DNA from: Rostratula benghalensis
Taxonomy: Eukaryota > Chordata > Aves > Charadriiformes > Rostratulidae
DNA: 64,000 nucleotides
Assembly (NCBI GenBank): GCA_013399305.1
Contig: VXAI01000025.1
Location: forward strand, 5,724,143 to 5,788,142
Direction: 5' to 3'
Shown in pieces: positions 13,163 to 26,600 of the stretch; positions within the stretch are counted from its first letter, which is position 1, and every line of letters starts with the position of its first letter. The translations under genes were made by a program, and so were the position numbers. The notes under the pieces are model-generated. The model did no database searches and was not told the DNA's origin. It saw only the letters and a program-made list of their open reading frames with translations.

Positions 13163-13938
13163 ATTATTCTCTTGTGTTTGTAAGAAAAGCCTGTACAAAC
13201 AATGCTCTGCTGTTTCCAAACACTGTGAAGTTTTCCCCTTTGCTTCCTGTTTTTGTAGTGTGTTTGTGAAAAGACCTTGTCTTCTCTGCACTGGAGTTAG
13301 TGTTAATGTAAATGCATTCAGCATTAGCTACTGTGTTTTCCAGCACGTAGGGACCCAAGTTTCTCTTCGGCAAGGTTTATTACTCTTTATTTATGGTAAG
13401 ACTAGATTAAAAAAGACTTGTGCATGTAGAAGTGAAAGCACAGGCAGTGTTAAATTATGCAGTCATGAGTTTGTTATTTCCCCTCCCCCCAAAGTAGGCA
13501 AGCCAGTTAGTAACCCAGTGATCTATACATGAGGCTTTAATTGGATATATGCCCAGAGTGCAGATTAATATGGAAAAGCTATAAAGGCATGGGTTCACAA
13601 ACTTTATTTGACCACACGAGGACCGTCTGCACGATCCCATGTGGAACATGTGAGGGATTCTCAAAGCAAAGAAATACCTTCATGTGTTTTGGCAGATCTG
13701 CATGTAAACCACAGGATGCAGAGGTGATGTCTCTGTGTTAAAGTCAATGGACTGTTGATTAAATAGGACTGCCTCAGCCTAGCATTCACTTCGTGTTCCT
13801 TAGCAATTGCTTTAGGTGGGGCAGAGGTGCATCTGTGGCCTCTCTGTAATTTACCCGACTTCGTAAGTTTTAGTTTTGAAACTGTTGAAGTCTTCTTTTT
13901 ACCATTTGATATAATCTTGGCTGCCTTTGGGAGATGGG

Positions 13939-13948
13939 NNNNNNNNNN
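13939..13948. other. Assembly gap (10 N) beside a G homopolymer
   Basis: Ten N bases flanked on the left by GGG and on the right by a run of eight G. The fixed length of ten is typical of a placeholder gap where a G tract could not be resolved, so the true length is unknown. Frames crossing it contain X residues and should be ignored. Confidence 0.97.
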
Positions 13949-16003
13949 GGGGGGGGAGGCCGGCAAATCTTCCTGTAGTGAAATGAAAGCAAGCAGATGT
14001 CTTGACTGCAGCTGGCTAGAGATGAATCATTTTGTATAAACTTGCCTGGAGAACATGATCTTACTCCTCTATAAACCTGTACTCCAGAGGGAAGGGAGAA
14101 TCCTCATTAGTCAATGACACCCTCCTGGCCTAAAATTCCAGTGTTTCTTGTTTGCAGATCACATGAAGTGCATACAGACTGCTTGCTGTATTCAGTGAAG
14201 GTTTTCTCAAGTCTGAAAACACTTATAACACAATTTTTTTTGGTCTCTTCTGGGATATGTTTTTCTAAATTAAAATTACAATAATCCTAAATGTGTAAAA
14301 CCAGTCACAGTCACACCTCTCTGTCCTCCTAACCAGTTTATTAGTGATAAAATTTCTTTTAAATTGGCATAGTATTGCAATAAAGAGTCTAGTGGCTTAG
14401 GAGAGCCCTGTTGCAGGCATAGCTGACCTTCCTGATCCTTCATATGATGGAGAACAGTAAGGCATACCACCTATCTCAAAACTCTCTTCTTGCTCATAAC
14501 TTTCTGGAAAGGGCTGACACGTGGTGGCCCTGGATCTCTCTGTGGAATGGTGCTGAGCTTGGTCATACATCTGGGTCCCACAGTGCTCTACCCATGTTGG
14601 CTTCTTCAGCCTTTGCTGTTCCTATTTTCTCTCACAGCTTAGGGTCCTGTGCCAGGAGAGCTTTGCAGTATAATGTAGCTCAGCACTTGAGGATGTCCTG
14701 CTTGCAAGCCTTCTGCAGTTCAGGCTGGCTTGGTACTGGTCTCTGCCATGCTCTGCATGGTCGTGTGGCACGTTCTTCGGTTGTTCCCTGAAGGTGGTGG
14801 GGATGGAAATGCTATCTCGCGTAGCATACACCCTAATCAACACCAGGAGCAGAGAGCTGGTGGTAACGATGCTTGAATCGTTGCAGAAAATAAGGTAACC
14901 CTAATGAAAGTTTTGTGCAAGTAGTTTCGGCGTTTGATTCCAACCATTTGCCTGAGGAATGAAGACAGGGAATAGTCCTTAGCTCTCTGCCTGCAGCAGC
15001 AATATGGGAGCTGAAGTGACTCATTCTTGGGGACATGGCAGTGGGAATGAGGCACTGCTGTGGTTGCAGATAATTCCCTGGAACTCTCTGTTGTGCAGAA
15101 TGCATTAATTGAAGAGATTCATGAGCTGCTTAATGTCACATCACTTCATTTCCTCATCAGGGAACTGGAAGTCTCATCTGTATAGCAAAAATCCAGGAGC
15201 TTTCTGGTTTTGAGTCAATCTTAACCCTTGCAAAAAGAAGTTGTGTTGCCCAGCACATTGTCCTGTATTGAATCTGATGGCCTGCAGCTCAAATTTTCTC
15301 TTGCCATCCTATCATCTGTGGGGAGAAGGGACAGCAGCGTCAAGATGTGCATTTCTCAGATCACAGAACTGAGCAGTGGAGGCGAGGAGGGAGCCGTTTG
15401 CTGCCCATGTCCTCGGTGGAGTGCAGCAGCAGGACGGATGCTGATCACCACCTGCGATGACTGCATCGGTCTTGGAAGAGGTGGTGGCTCTTTATATTCG
15501 AGAGACAGGACATGGCATAGGGTACCCCTGCGGAGAGCTTGAAGTACACCACGATGCTGTGTGGTCTTTGCCTGTTCCAGCGTGGATGGGAGCTTACGTG
15601 TCTCTGGGGAACGTACTCCTGCAGAGAGTAGCGTGTTCCTGGTAGGCAGGTCTGATGCATTGTGTAGGCTGCAGAAAATAAACAGTGCAGCCTACCTTTT
15701 GCAGATTTAAGTTGGAGAAGGGAATGTGCTGCACTTATGGAAATCAGCCTTGCTGTGTGTGGTATCTCAGTTTTCAGAATCTGATGTACCCTAACTCTGG
15801 TTTTCCCCAAGTACCTGTATTTCTGACTGTCTTGCCTGTTGCAGATCCAAGTGAGAGGTAGTACAGCGTGAACCCCATGGCACTTCCCATGGTTCATCAC
15901 ACGGCTTCTGAAGATGCTGCTTTTTTAATCCCTGTATTGGTTTTATGACATGGGGAACATTGCACAGAGAAAGACAGCTGAACGTTTAAATAGCTACTTG
16001 CTT

Positions 16004-16016
16004 AAAAAAAAAAAAA
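16004..16016. repeat. A13 homopolymer
   Basis: The only uninterrupted A run of 12 or more on the plus strand that I found in the window. It matters mainly as the single exception to the T-tract bias. Confidence 0.85.
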
Positions 16017-16728
16017 GGTGTGCACTGTTCTCTTTTTTTTTGACTATAAATTAGTCAAAACTCAAGAATTTTGCCTCTTCATTGAATTTGGAAAGGTAAA
16101 GTATTTCTAAAGGTGATTGTATTTTAGAGCTTTTGATCTGATCCTTGCCCAAGGAGTGCTGGTCAGTGAGAGGAGATCTCCTTTCCTACAGCTTTATGTG
16201 CTGCTGCTGTCCTGAGTTTTGGGAGAATTAACGAGACCATATGGCTGGACTTGGACACCTTTTTTTCTTTCTAGCATCTAATTCCACCCAGGAGGTCACA
16301 GTTGTTTCAGTTGCATGACTCGAGCTCGTATCTACCACGGACAGCCCTAATGCGCTAGCTACGCTCCTTGTCTCTGGCAAGCTGGTTAAGTAATAAGAAG
16401 TACCTTTTAGATCCACTAGTAACTGAGTTTTCCTTCATCTATGCCTTTGGGAACATTTCAGTACTTTGCCTGGCAGTGTATCACTGCTCTGAATCGTGTG
16501 TGGAAAAATGTCTGAAGCAAATTAAACAAAATGATTTGTGAGTAAAAGATCAAGTCAAAACACTGTCGAGATGAAAATCATGGAGTTGATGGGGTGCAGT
16601 CTATATGTGACTGGGAAATCTTTAATGATGCCAGGAGAGAAAATTGACCATAGTAGACAAAGTTGCACTTAAGGTTTCTGTGACTTAAAAAAATAATCTC
16701 TTTATTACTGTGATTTATTATTTCTGTG

Positions 16729-16738
16729 GTCACGTGAC
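16729..16738. promoter_or_regulatory. Palindromic E-box matching the CLEAR consensus
   Basis: The decamer GTCACGTGAC is a perfect palindrome and an exact match to the CLEAR element bound by the MiT/TFE factors (TFEB, TFE3, MITF). It also fits USF-type E-boxes. It contains a CpG, and such decamers are rare by chance in CpG-depleted DNA. There is no promoter-like context around it, so function is inference. Confidence 0.35.
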
Positions 16739-17401
16739 ACAAGCTATTGCGAACACAAGGAGTCTTGGTGGAAGATCCAACAGGTTGCCTATTACATCAG
16801 AGTCTGGCTTGAGACTAAATATCCAAAAATTAAGGTGGAGAGAGTGGGAGTGAAAAAAACAAAAATTATTATTCTGGCTTATTTGTGGCTTGGCACGTTT
16901 ATATCCTGTGAGTCCATTCCATTGTTTTTACTCATAGCGTCTTTCTCTCTTGTTGGGAATCACTAAGAGTGATTTGGCATCTGTACCATACTAGTAAAAA
17001 CAATCTTAACTACTTATAATTGATGTATTGTGTAAGCTGGCAGTCACTGATTTGAGGGGATGGAATAACAAACATAAGGACAATGTGAATTCTTCATTGA
17101 CTGGCAACGTATGTCAGAGAAAGAGCTGCTTTATTTATCTGGTGCTGAATTGCTTTGGAGTGTGGGCTTTTAAATAAGCAGTGCTTTAAGAAAGCGTATC
17201 AGTTGCTTGAGCTGAGGCCTGTATCTTGGCTGGAAAAATGGCATAATTTTATATTATTGTCTATATTGTCACACAAGATCCTTATGAAGAAAAAATGCTA
17301 TCATGTTTTCCCTGTTGTATCTATCTGGTTTTACTAGGTGGGAAAATAAACCATTGACATGAAATGGTTGCACTGAAATAACAAATAACCCTCCTGTGCC
17401 C

Positions 17402-17426
17402 TTTTTTTTTTCTTTTTTTTTTTTTT
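17402..17426. repeat. T10-C-T14 tract
   Basis: T10, one C, then T14. Low-complexity sequence on the plus strand. Confidence 0.88.
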
Positions 17427-17910
17427 GGTAATTAGGATGGCTTAGTGTAAAACTGAAAAAGCCAGATTGAGATCCAGCAAGTGAAAGAATGATGGTTTTT
17501 AAATGTTGACACTTGCTTTTGAGTTTTGATCATTTCTTTTAAGAGCTATTGCACAGCAGGATATTTAAAGAAAAAAGCTACTTGTACTTATTTTTAAAGA
17601 GGGGATTTATTTGGGAACAGTTTATTGGTTTGGACATCTGTGGTCCCTCTTTGGGCTCTTTCTTTAGGGTATATATGTACGTCTAATTCAGACGAGAACT
17701 AGATAGTCCAGTACTCCATTTGCCTTGATTCTTTTATTTTTTGAGCATTCCTTCCCACAATGAAATCTCACAAAATGCCTCATTTTAGCGATTTTAATGT
17801 ATATCCGAGGTAACTGTAGATGCTAGAGGATGAGAAAGCAGCTTCAGGAACAATAGGAAGACTTTTAAAAGCTATTTAATTTGTGCCAAGCTGCTACTTT
17901 TTTCTTTTTC

Positions 17911-17926
17911 TTTTTTTTTTTTTTTT
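17911..17926. repeat. T16 homopolymer
   Basis: T16 preceded by a pyrimidine-rich lead. It resembles a polypyrimidine tract but no AG with an exon-like segment follows. Confidence 0.88.
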
Positions 17927-20384
17927 CTGGTTGTCATAGAAATGTGCCAGTCCGTGTCTCTCTCAGATGAGCTCACTAAATGAATGGCTGTGCAGGATGA
18001 GTCTGGTTTCAATGAAGATGTTTATACTTGAAGAACACAGATGGACTTCAACCACAGCCCAGAATCTAAACACCCCTGAGCTCCTGGGGGAGGGGAGTGA
18101 TAGGAAATGAAATCTGGGTTTTATAGCTCAGGCCTGCATCTGTCCTCCTTGATTTGGCTTTCTGAGATATTAAGGGAAAGTAGGAGAGGAATATTATCTG
18201 CAGTCAAGAGGGTTTGTTTGTTGTTGGACTTTGGGGGGGGGGAGAGGATGATTTTATATCTGGCCAAGCTCCACTGGGTTGGAAGAACGTCCCTGCCTAG
18301 ATGTCTTTGCAGGACCATCACAGCTGAGGTTAGTTTGTTGCAGAGATTTTATGCTAATGTGCAGTCTCTAGCAAGTAATTATTCTGTCATTTCTGTACTT
18401 CTGTTACTCTGTCTTTTGAAATAAAATATTTTGAATGAGAGCTGACAACCTTATCTGTTGCGTTGCATGTAAAACGCTGTGATATAGGCTTGGTGAAGTT
18501 CACACTTCAATTTTGCTGGTGCGAATGACTGCAGATGGTAGAAGCAGCATCAGGCCTATGAAAATGCTGAAGAGTTTGCAGATGACACAACTAATAATCT
18601 TCAATGAGGTGTGTCATTGAGTGTTGAACAAATGGAGTGCTGTCAACAAACACAGTGTGCTGTGCTCAACCGGGTGGTGTTCGGGGCGGGCAAAAATGCC
18701 CTTTGCAGGATTTAGTCTCTGGGTTGTTTGCTTATGAGCGTAATTCTGTGAATTCTTTTTTACTTCCAAGAAGCCCATTAATTCTCATCTACGTTTGGCA
18801 CTGTCAGTATGCCTCAAAGGTGCTTAGGTGTAAAATGACAATAGCTACAGTATCTCCTGGGTTTTCAGGTATCCGAATGATTTGTTTTTTTGGCTGTCTT
18901 GCTTTCCTTGGTTTTCTATTCCTGGAGCCGGACTGACGGAAATGATGCACGTTGCTGAATGCAGAATAGTCCTTGCTGTGCCAAGGCATGTACTTGGGAA
19001 GAATGTGATACTCTGTCCCATTAATTGGTCTAAATACTTAAGAATATGGAAAAAAATGGAAGAAACTGGTTGGCTTTGTGTTTGGTGGTTTGTTTTTAAA
19101 CTTTTTTTTTTATTAGATATTCCCAACAAGTGGGAGGGTGGAAGGTAGTATCTTTTGAAATGAAATCCAGCCTTGCCAGAAGTTTTCATTGTTGGAGAAT
19201 AAGGACTTTCCACTCAAACCTGTTTGAGTATATTTGAGCCTTGACTTTAGCCATAGCGTTGAATTCAGCTGTGCAGACTCTCTTCTCGCTACTCTGTTTT
19301 TGGTTGGTATTCACTCTTAAGCGTCCAGCTTGAATTTGTATTGGTAGGCAGGTTGGGCTAGAATTGCCTTGCCTTTTAATGAAAAATATTTATTTTAAGG
19401 TCAGATGAATTCTTCACATTCAACAAGCTTTGGGAAATGCAATTTCTATGCAGAGAAATTCCTCTTCTGCTAACCTGACCTGTGTTTTGCGGAATCTTTA
19501 AAGGACCTAGTGCTGTAAAAGACCTTGCTCCGTCAACTGACCTCGTCCTCGGAAGGGGAAGAGGGACTCATTCATTACAGGGAATCGAGGTGCAGTCTCA
19601 GGCAGGAGAGGACACCACGTGTGTGTTGTGTGTGGTGGATCTCAGCACTTCACTGTCGTGTGGAAAAAAGCAAAAAGCCAGAGTTAGGTCATCAGTTTCC
19701 TCCTTCTCACCGAGGGGATGGTCAGCCCAGCAGGAACCACGGGGCCAGGAGCTCCTGTGCTCCTCCAGCTCTGTCACTGACCGACCCCTGCCTGCTTTCC
19801 CCCTCCAGAGACAGTGTTAACTGGCTTCCTTACTTAGGTATTCATTTTAAGGGTTAATTAATCAGGCACCATCAATTGGAATTTTTGAGACAAACTAATT
19901 TCTAAAACTACTCAGTTTTTCAGCTTGAGGTCTCTGAATATTTTGTCCTGTATTTCTTCTAGTTTTGTAATAAATAACAAAAAAATAACAATAGCTTTTT
20001 CTTTTCCCAAATCTATCCCCTTCATTCATTTTTCTAAGGACCTTTCTGGAAAGGGAGTGCACAACTGATTACATTGTATTTAAGGAACTATAAAGTGATC
20101 AGCATGACGGCTGCCAAATGCATGGAATTAAGATGGAAACAATTAAATGACCATTTTAAAATATTTATTTTTTTCAGTTATATCCTAGAACCCAGACCAC
20201 AATATTTTGGACAGAAGGAAGATTTTTTTTTTTGGGGTAGTGCCACTGTTTTCAGTATGTCCTGGATAGGTTGAAATGGCATGTGGAAGCAGGAATGCTA
20301 AAGGATCAGAGGGGCCATGGTTTTGTGGGACACGTTGGCTGTCCTGCTTGCGTGAGAAGTTTGCAGTGATGCAATAATATTGAA

Positions 20385-20455
20385 AGTTACCGCTTTCACT
20401 GTGGGAGCATTGATTTGCTGCTATTAGAAGTTACCACTTTCACTGTAAGAGCATT
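20385..20455 (+). repeat. Local tandem duplication of a 27-bp unit
   Basis: Two copies of a 27-bp unit lie at 20385-20411 and 20429-20455. They share AGTTACC, CTTTCACTGT and GAGCATT and differ at only three positions. The period is 44 bp. The 17 bases between the copies show no third copy. Confidence 0.8.
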
Positions 20456-20545
20456 CACTTTTCATCTGAGGTCATTAAAATCATCTTGTTTTTACTTTTG
20501 TAATTGGTTTAGGCTGCCCTTCTTGGGGGAGAGGAGGTTGTTGTG

Positions 20546-20563
20546 TTTTTTTTTTTTTTTTTT
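20546..20563. repeat. T18 homopolymer
   Basis: Eighteen T residues preceded by a G-rich lead (GGAGGTTGTTGTG). Confidence 0.88.
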
Positions 20564-23500
20564 CTCTTTTAATTTGAAACACAGTTTTAACATTTGGATT
20601 GTTTGAAACAAAAACAAGAGAAGTCCCAACATGAGCAGGGAATATTTTTGAAGGACTTTATGGCTCGAAGTTCCTAACACAGTCCAGATGTCTCCTATCT
20701 CTGCTCTTTCTGTAGCATTTTCTGGCGCAGCGTTGCTGGATTTTGAACGTGGTCCAAGCTGTGTGCCAAGTCCTGAAATAAAGTAAATCAGCGAGTTGTT
20801 CTTGGACGTTTCTCCTTAATCCAAACCAACCCAAATCAAACTTTAGCTCTGACCTCAGGACTGCACATTCAAATATTTTCCTTTGCCTCCTCAGTTTCAA
20901 AGTAGCAAAAGCAGGAGATTACCACTTTGCAGTATTTAAACAGAGGCTGGTGCGACAGCGGCGCGCGGCTGAAGCAACGGCGCTGCTTGGGACCCGGTGC
21001 CTGTTAAAACAGCAGCGCTGTTTGACAGCGCCCTGATTCCTGTTGCTGGGACCACACTGGAAAAGAGGATTTATTTGGAGGCGTGCATCATGTCAAGGAT
21101 TAGGTAGCAACCAAAGGAAGCGTTCTGCAGTGCTCTTCTGCAAATGTTTCTGCCTAGATGTCTTGGAAATTATCGATAGAAAAGAAACCCAGTGACCCCC
21201 AAGACGTCAGAACTAAGTTCTAGGATAAACCGGGCTGTCGTTTATCTTTCCTTAAGCAAGCACTTGTCTCCGTTGTATTTAAGCACTCCACTGAAGTTGG
21301 CCTAGCATGCAAATAAACTGTGACTGAATGGGCCACCTTTTTTTGTTTAACATTCTCGTGACAGCACAGCAGCTCATGTGGGGAAAAAGTGCTGGGAAGG
21401 TAGTGTTATTTTTAACAACAATTTATTTGCTGGACCGAAGGAGACTGAACAGTGTGTGTCACAAATCCTTTGCAGAATATCAGCAGGTTTGAGATCTTGT
21501 TTAATTCTTGGCTTTTATCTCCTGATTGACCAGGTTTACATAAGTTTAATTAAATTGTAACAGTTGTCCAACCCTTTGATAGACCCAGCTTCCACTGACA
21601 TTGGCGTGAAGCTTTCCTTTGACTTAGCGGTTTTCTGCACTGAGTCCTCAAATGTGTGTGATCTACGGGGTGTTTTGGTGTAGCTGGTTATCCCTTGGTA
21701 GAGATAGTGGTCAAAATGGGTAGGATGCAGGAGGCTGGATGCATTTTGGACAGTGCTGTCCTGCCGTGGAAAACAAGAGTTTCCATCACGCTTTGTGTTG
21801 GCCTCAGTTCATGTTTGTGGAATTCCTATTACAATTGTATATGCGTATTAACCTTCTCAGGGAATAGTAATATAAAGCTTTTCTGTAGAGTAAAAGAAAG
21901 CCCCTTTTTTTCTGAATATGGGAGTAGCAATGACCCTATTTAGTAGGAACACAGCTAGGAGGGTTTACTTGCTTGACTGTACTACATATGGGGTGGGCCA
22001 GTAAGATTATTTTTTATTAATCAGTTTTGTTCCCTCTGGTGTTCAAGCCAGGATGTGTCTTTCTGACTGGATTCTGTGTAAACATGATATGGGTAATTTA
22101 TAGATCCTGCCTTGGGGCCAGAGAGCACAGAATTTACCTTTCACTAGTAGCTGGAACAGATGTGTGCAAAAAAAAAAAGTTATTTTCATGAGCTCTAACT
22201 TGAGCTAAGTGTTGACCGGCACGTTCTCGTGGTACGTGGTAGCAGTTGGACATGCAATTACGAAGTTGTTACGCAACAATGAATACCAGGGATGGCAGTA
22301 AATTAGTCCTTTTACAGAGAAATGCCATAAAAAAGAAAAATTCCAGCCCTGGTATGTCTTGTAATTCTTTCATCACTTAGCGGAGCTTTTGTATCCGCAT
22401 GACTGTGTTTCCTTTGAGATGCCATGTTTGGTGCTCATCTCCTGGTCATTCAGGGCTTTCTGTGTGGAACATCAGGCACGGAGTGACCTCTCATCTTGAG
22501 CTTCCCTGGCTTGTGCACTGCACGGGGATTTTTTTTTTCCCCCAAGCGTGGACCTCATCTGAACTCTGTGTCAGAGCCTCTCTGCTCTGTCTGTTGGTTC
22601 CTTGCACGGGGCCTGGACCTGGTTGTTTTGAAGAGTGACCTTTCCATCAGGGCTGACCCGCTGAGCTCTCTGGCCTGGGACCGGGAAACCGATTCCTGAC
22701 TCAGTTGGATCTTCTGCTGCTGGTAAACAGTTGTAGCACCCTCAGCCTAAACACTGCGATCTGCGTGATGTCCCACACATCAGCAATTACCTGGATATGA
22801 AACTAGGCTCCTGTCTTTGTCACATCAGGAAGGATGGAAAGGTAAAGGTGGATGTTGTGCTCTGCCCTGAAGGAACTGGGAATTAGTCTGCCAGAGCAGC
22901 AGGTACATATTAGAGTCACAGGAGATTTTCTATCTGCTGCTTGGAGCTTCTGGCTGGAAAGAGCTTAGCAGAGATGCTGGGAGAAAGGCTGCAGTGGGCA
23001 CAACCTTCCTACGTGTGTTTGTGGAAGATTAAAAATTGCTCAGGAGATCTTATGGCCTTCGAAAAAGGGGTATTTGGAGATAAAGCTCTGTCAGGGGACA
23101 ATGATAAAAGAACTGAGGCTGAAAATGAAAGAGTGCTGGGTGATAAGAGGAAGCTCCTGTGTTTTGAGAGCTGGACTTCAGCTAGATAAAAATCTTAAAA
23201 GCCCTGTGCAGATCAGCAGAATAATGGCCTTGCCTAGGTTTCGCTTAATTTTCCTTCTGCCACCCAGGCTGTAGGAAGCAGTTTTCATGCTTCCCTGGCA
23301 GCAAGATTTTTGAATGTGGGAAACCTGATAGCGTGTCTGCTTAACTACCAGACTTTGGCCTGGTGCCCTTTCTGGTTTCCTTATGGAGCGAGTGCAGTGA
23401 TGGGAAGAATGTGCCTCTTACACATGTAGTCATCTTGGTGATAGTAAACTGTAATGCTGATACCCTGTTTAGCCTGCCTCTGCCTGCAGAGCCATTGCCA

Positions 23501-23584
23501 CGGTACGTGGGGGTCACCGACAGGATAACAAGAAGGCTGCTTTTAGGATTTGACTGCAAAAGAGAAACCAGAAGTGAAATTAAC

Positions 23585-23635
23585 TTTTTTTTTTTTTGGT
23601 CTGTTCTGTTTTTTTTGTGGGTTTTTTTTTTTTTT
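23585..23635. repeat. Compound T13/T14 tract
   Basis: T13 (23585-23597), a G/T-rich linker, T8, GTGGG, then T14 (23622-23635). Low-complexity sequence; the Phe-rich plus-strand frame here is an artefact. Confidence 0.88.
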
Positions 23636-26600
23636 GAGAAACTGTAGATGTTTGTTTTAAACTGTCAACCTGGTGCACGCTAATCTAATTTACTCTGTTG
23701 ATACTTTTGCAGCAACTGTTAACGTGCAAACAGAAACCCCCCACTATATGCTAGTTTTCACAAATTGGTTTTAACAGCACTTCATGTGGCCACTTTGCCT
23801 GCAAAATACAAAGATAATTTCCTTGGGTGTTTAAAAAGGTCTTCTACAACCATTTGGTTGACTTGCAGTAGGTGTACGTGGAAAAAAAACAAAACAACCC
23901 ATGAATTTTGGAAGGTTCCCCTTACAATTCCATCCTTGTAAAATTGCTTTACTGTCATTTTGCATGATGTTCAGGTCAATGGAAGACAATTTAAATAATG
24001 CAAGTAAAGATAGCTACTTGTTAGGAAGCCTTGGTCTACGTATGTGACTGATAGCTTACTGGGTTAAATCTGTAAAGCCTGCCAAACAAAAGCAAAATGT
24101 TTTGAATTATAGAAATGTGAACTGAAAATATTAAGGCGATGAGTTTGTACTGGAAACAAAAAAGACTCTCTGAAATATGAGAGAATGGTTTTATTTTATT
24201 TGAATTTCAATGTTTGTATTTTATTTGTTTTCATTTGGGATAGGTGTGTAGGAAATCGGCTTGCTGGACATGTGTGCTAATTTCAGATTTTGCTTTCCAG
24301 CAGTCACAAATGGGAACGAAACTGTAGGTGTCAAGCAAGCTAAAAACCATTTTAAGATCCTGAGGAATCAACAGCTAGGATTCATAGGTCTCCATACTGC
24401 AAAGTACTGTGTGCTCTGAAATCCTGTTGGAAATTGAGTGCTCTGCAATGTGTGGAATTGGAGCCAAGAAGCTATCAAGGCAGGTAGACGTGCACTAAGA
24501 AGTGATTTGGCAAACACTTATTTCATCATGACAGAGCTATTTGTGATGGTAAATGCTCACAGGATCCTTATGCCTTGGTCCTGAGCTACTGCCACACACA
24601 GCTGCAGTGGAGAAGCCTGATGTAAAACCTAATTAAATTGGGGGATGTTTGAATTGGCCACTCTAGCCTTTGGATGAAGTCTTGAGACCTGAGTTTGGAA
24701 GAAGACTTTTACTTAGTGTATAAGCACCATAGACAATAAAGAGCATGCTTTCTAACCATTATTATTGGACTGTGCTTTGTTTTTCTGCTGGGAAGTGTAA
24801 TTTACAAGGAAGAATATTTCAAAAATATTTTACAACTGTTCTATGTAGCACATGGCAAATGGCAGACTGCTTATTGGTGTGGTGTCATACAAGGGATGTT
24901 TATTAGTACTCGTTGTCTGGTGGTGTTCTGCCACTTCTTAAGATACTCATCATGGACTGTTACCTCGGCAAATCTGATCAATCACGATGTGATTTCTCAT
25001 GCTGTGCTTTATAATTGAACAGTATTACCTGCCTGTCTTTGGTGGGGAAGTGGAGCCATATACTCTTGTCTAAAACCAAATTCAAAGACTGTGGCAGAGC
25101 AAGAAGTAGAGGCTAAAGAGTCTGAGATAAACAACAGAACTGAATGAATATTGGGGAAAAAAAGATTGTCTTCTATACAGGCATTTCTAACCCTGAAACA
25201 ACCTTTTCATAACATGGCAAGCCAGTTGCTATTACAGGCACTTTTGGTGATTAAGGTTTTTGAAGTCAAATTGTGTTTGAGTTGCACAAAGATAATGATA
25301 ATGAAAAAATAGCTGATGAGCTGTTCTTAAAAGAATATTCTCTCCTGGAAATGTTCAAGACATTTTACAGTATTGTTCCAACCCACCCTCCTTGTACCAC
25401 CATGATGAAGGTTTTTTGAGAAATGATGTTTCTAATACTTGGTGACAGGTTTGTATCTTCAATTGCTCATACAAACATAAAATAAAGCATCTAACTATGT
25501 GCTGCTGGAAAATAATGTTCAATGTTCAACAATAGTGCCTCATTCAGTCTTTTCTCTTTCCAGTTTTATTCACCAAAGAATTCCTAACAAAAGGATATTT
25601 CTTAGTCACGAGTGATTTGTTCTGTGGTGGTAAAGGTGTTTTCTGATCCTCTGTGTTTTATGTGGCATTATTAATCTGTTTTCCCAGTCATATGTATGAA
25701 TACATAATAAAGGCCAGGAAAATAGGTCAGCATCAGTCGGTATCCCTACCTCCAAGACTGCCAAAACCCCTCACTTATCAGTTCCTACATTGTACAACTT
25801 TTCCTTGTGTGGCTTGTTCACTGTTTTTTCATCTGTGGAGGTCAGAGATGAATTTTTAGAAAGTGGGCTTTCAGCTTGCCTGGTGAATGTGTTGTTATTA
25901 ATTTCCATATGGTACCAGGCAAGCATTTCTTCCATTTCATTAGAACTGTTGTTGACTGTTTGCTGAGGAGTTGTACTGGTAAATTTGTGTTTCTGTCCCT
26001 TGGGGAATGAATTGGAAACTCCCTAACAACAGCTGAGGGGAAATTAATGGTGTACCTTCCCCAGGCTGAAGGGAGAGCAAGGAAGCAAGTGTTGCAGATT
26101 TACCTGAAATTGCCTAGTTGAGAGGGACAGCTGCAAGAAGTGAAAAGGAAGAGAGTAATTCTGGCTGGAAAAGTTGCTATAACTCACAGGATGAACGTGA
26201 TGTCAGGCGTGATGTTTCCTCCATTTCAGTGAGTCAGATTTTAGTTCGGTTTGTCTGGGTCTTTCAAATGGCAGTGGACAAATGACAAACCCTGGGACTG
26301 GAACCTTCTGAAAATGAAGCCATTTTTTCCTTGGGAAGAGTTTTACTGCATGTGGGAAACTTGCTCTGACCAGAATTGCGGGTGCTCAACAGCACTGTAT
26401 TATTTAAAGAATTGAGAGCATTCATTCTCTTCCACCAGGAACAGGGGGTTGCTGTACATGCGGTCATCCTGAGCAAATCCTTGTGTCTTTATTTATGTGT
26501 GTTTTACTGCATTAGGCCAGTAGCATGCAATAAACAAAGTTAACTTTATGTAGCTGTTAGATACACTGACCTTTAGTATTGGTTTGCACAAGCCATGTAC

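Larger units (their letters stand above)
5593..13938. other. Non-coding stretch with several T tracts
   Basis: No gene recognised. Frames on the minus strand at 11707-12246 (179 codons) and on the plus strand at 12981-13532 (183 codons) are among the longest in the window. They have no motif I can name and are rich in Cys, Phe and Leu because the strand is T-rich. Isolated good donors occur, for example AAAG|GTAAGG at 9073 and GAG|GTGAGC near 7924, but the upstream acceptors are weak. Confidence 0.6.
13949..19840. other. Non-coding stretch
   Basis: No gene recognised. The part from about 14400 to 15900 is a little richer in GC and in short overlapping frames on both strands (up to 151 codons on the minus strand at 15445-15900), but none shows a domain. 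The segment also holds a consensus E-box at 16729, T tracts near 17402 and 17911, a T-rich stretch near 19100 and a run of ten G at 18233-18242. Confidence 0.6.

Noticed and set aside
12981..13532. 183-codon plus-strand open frame, the longest on that strand
   Set aside because: It is Cys/Phe/Leu-rich because of T-rich DNA, spans a T12 tract, has no domain or codon-use sign of selection, and starts in the middle of intron-like sequence. A piece inside it (ending at ATG|GTAAGA near 13395, after TTTTCCAG) has usable splice sites, but no other support.
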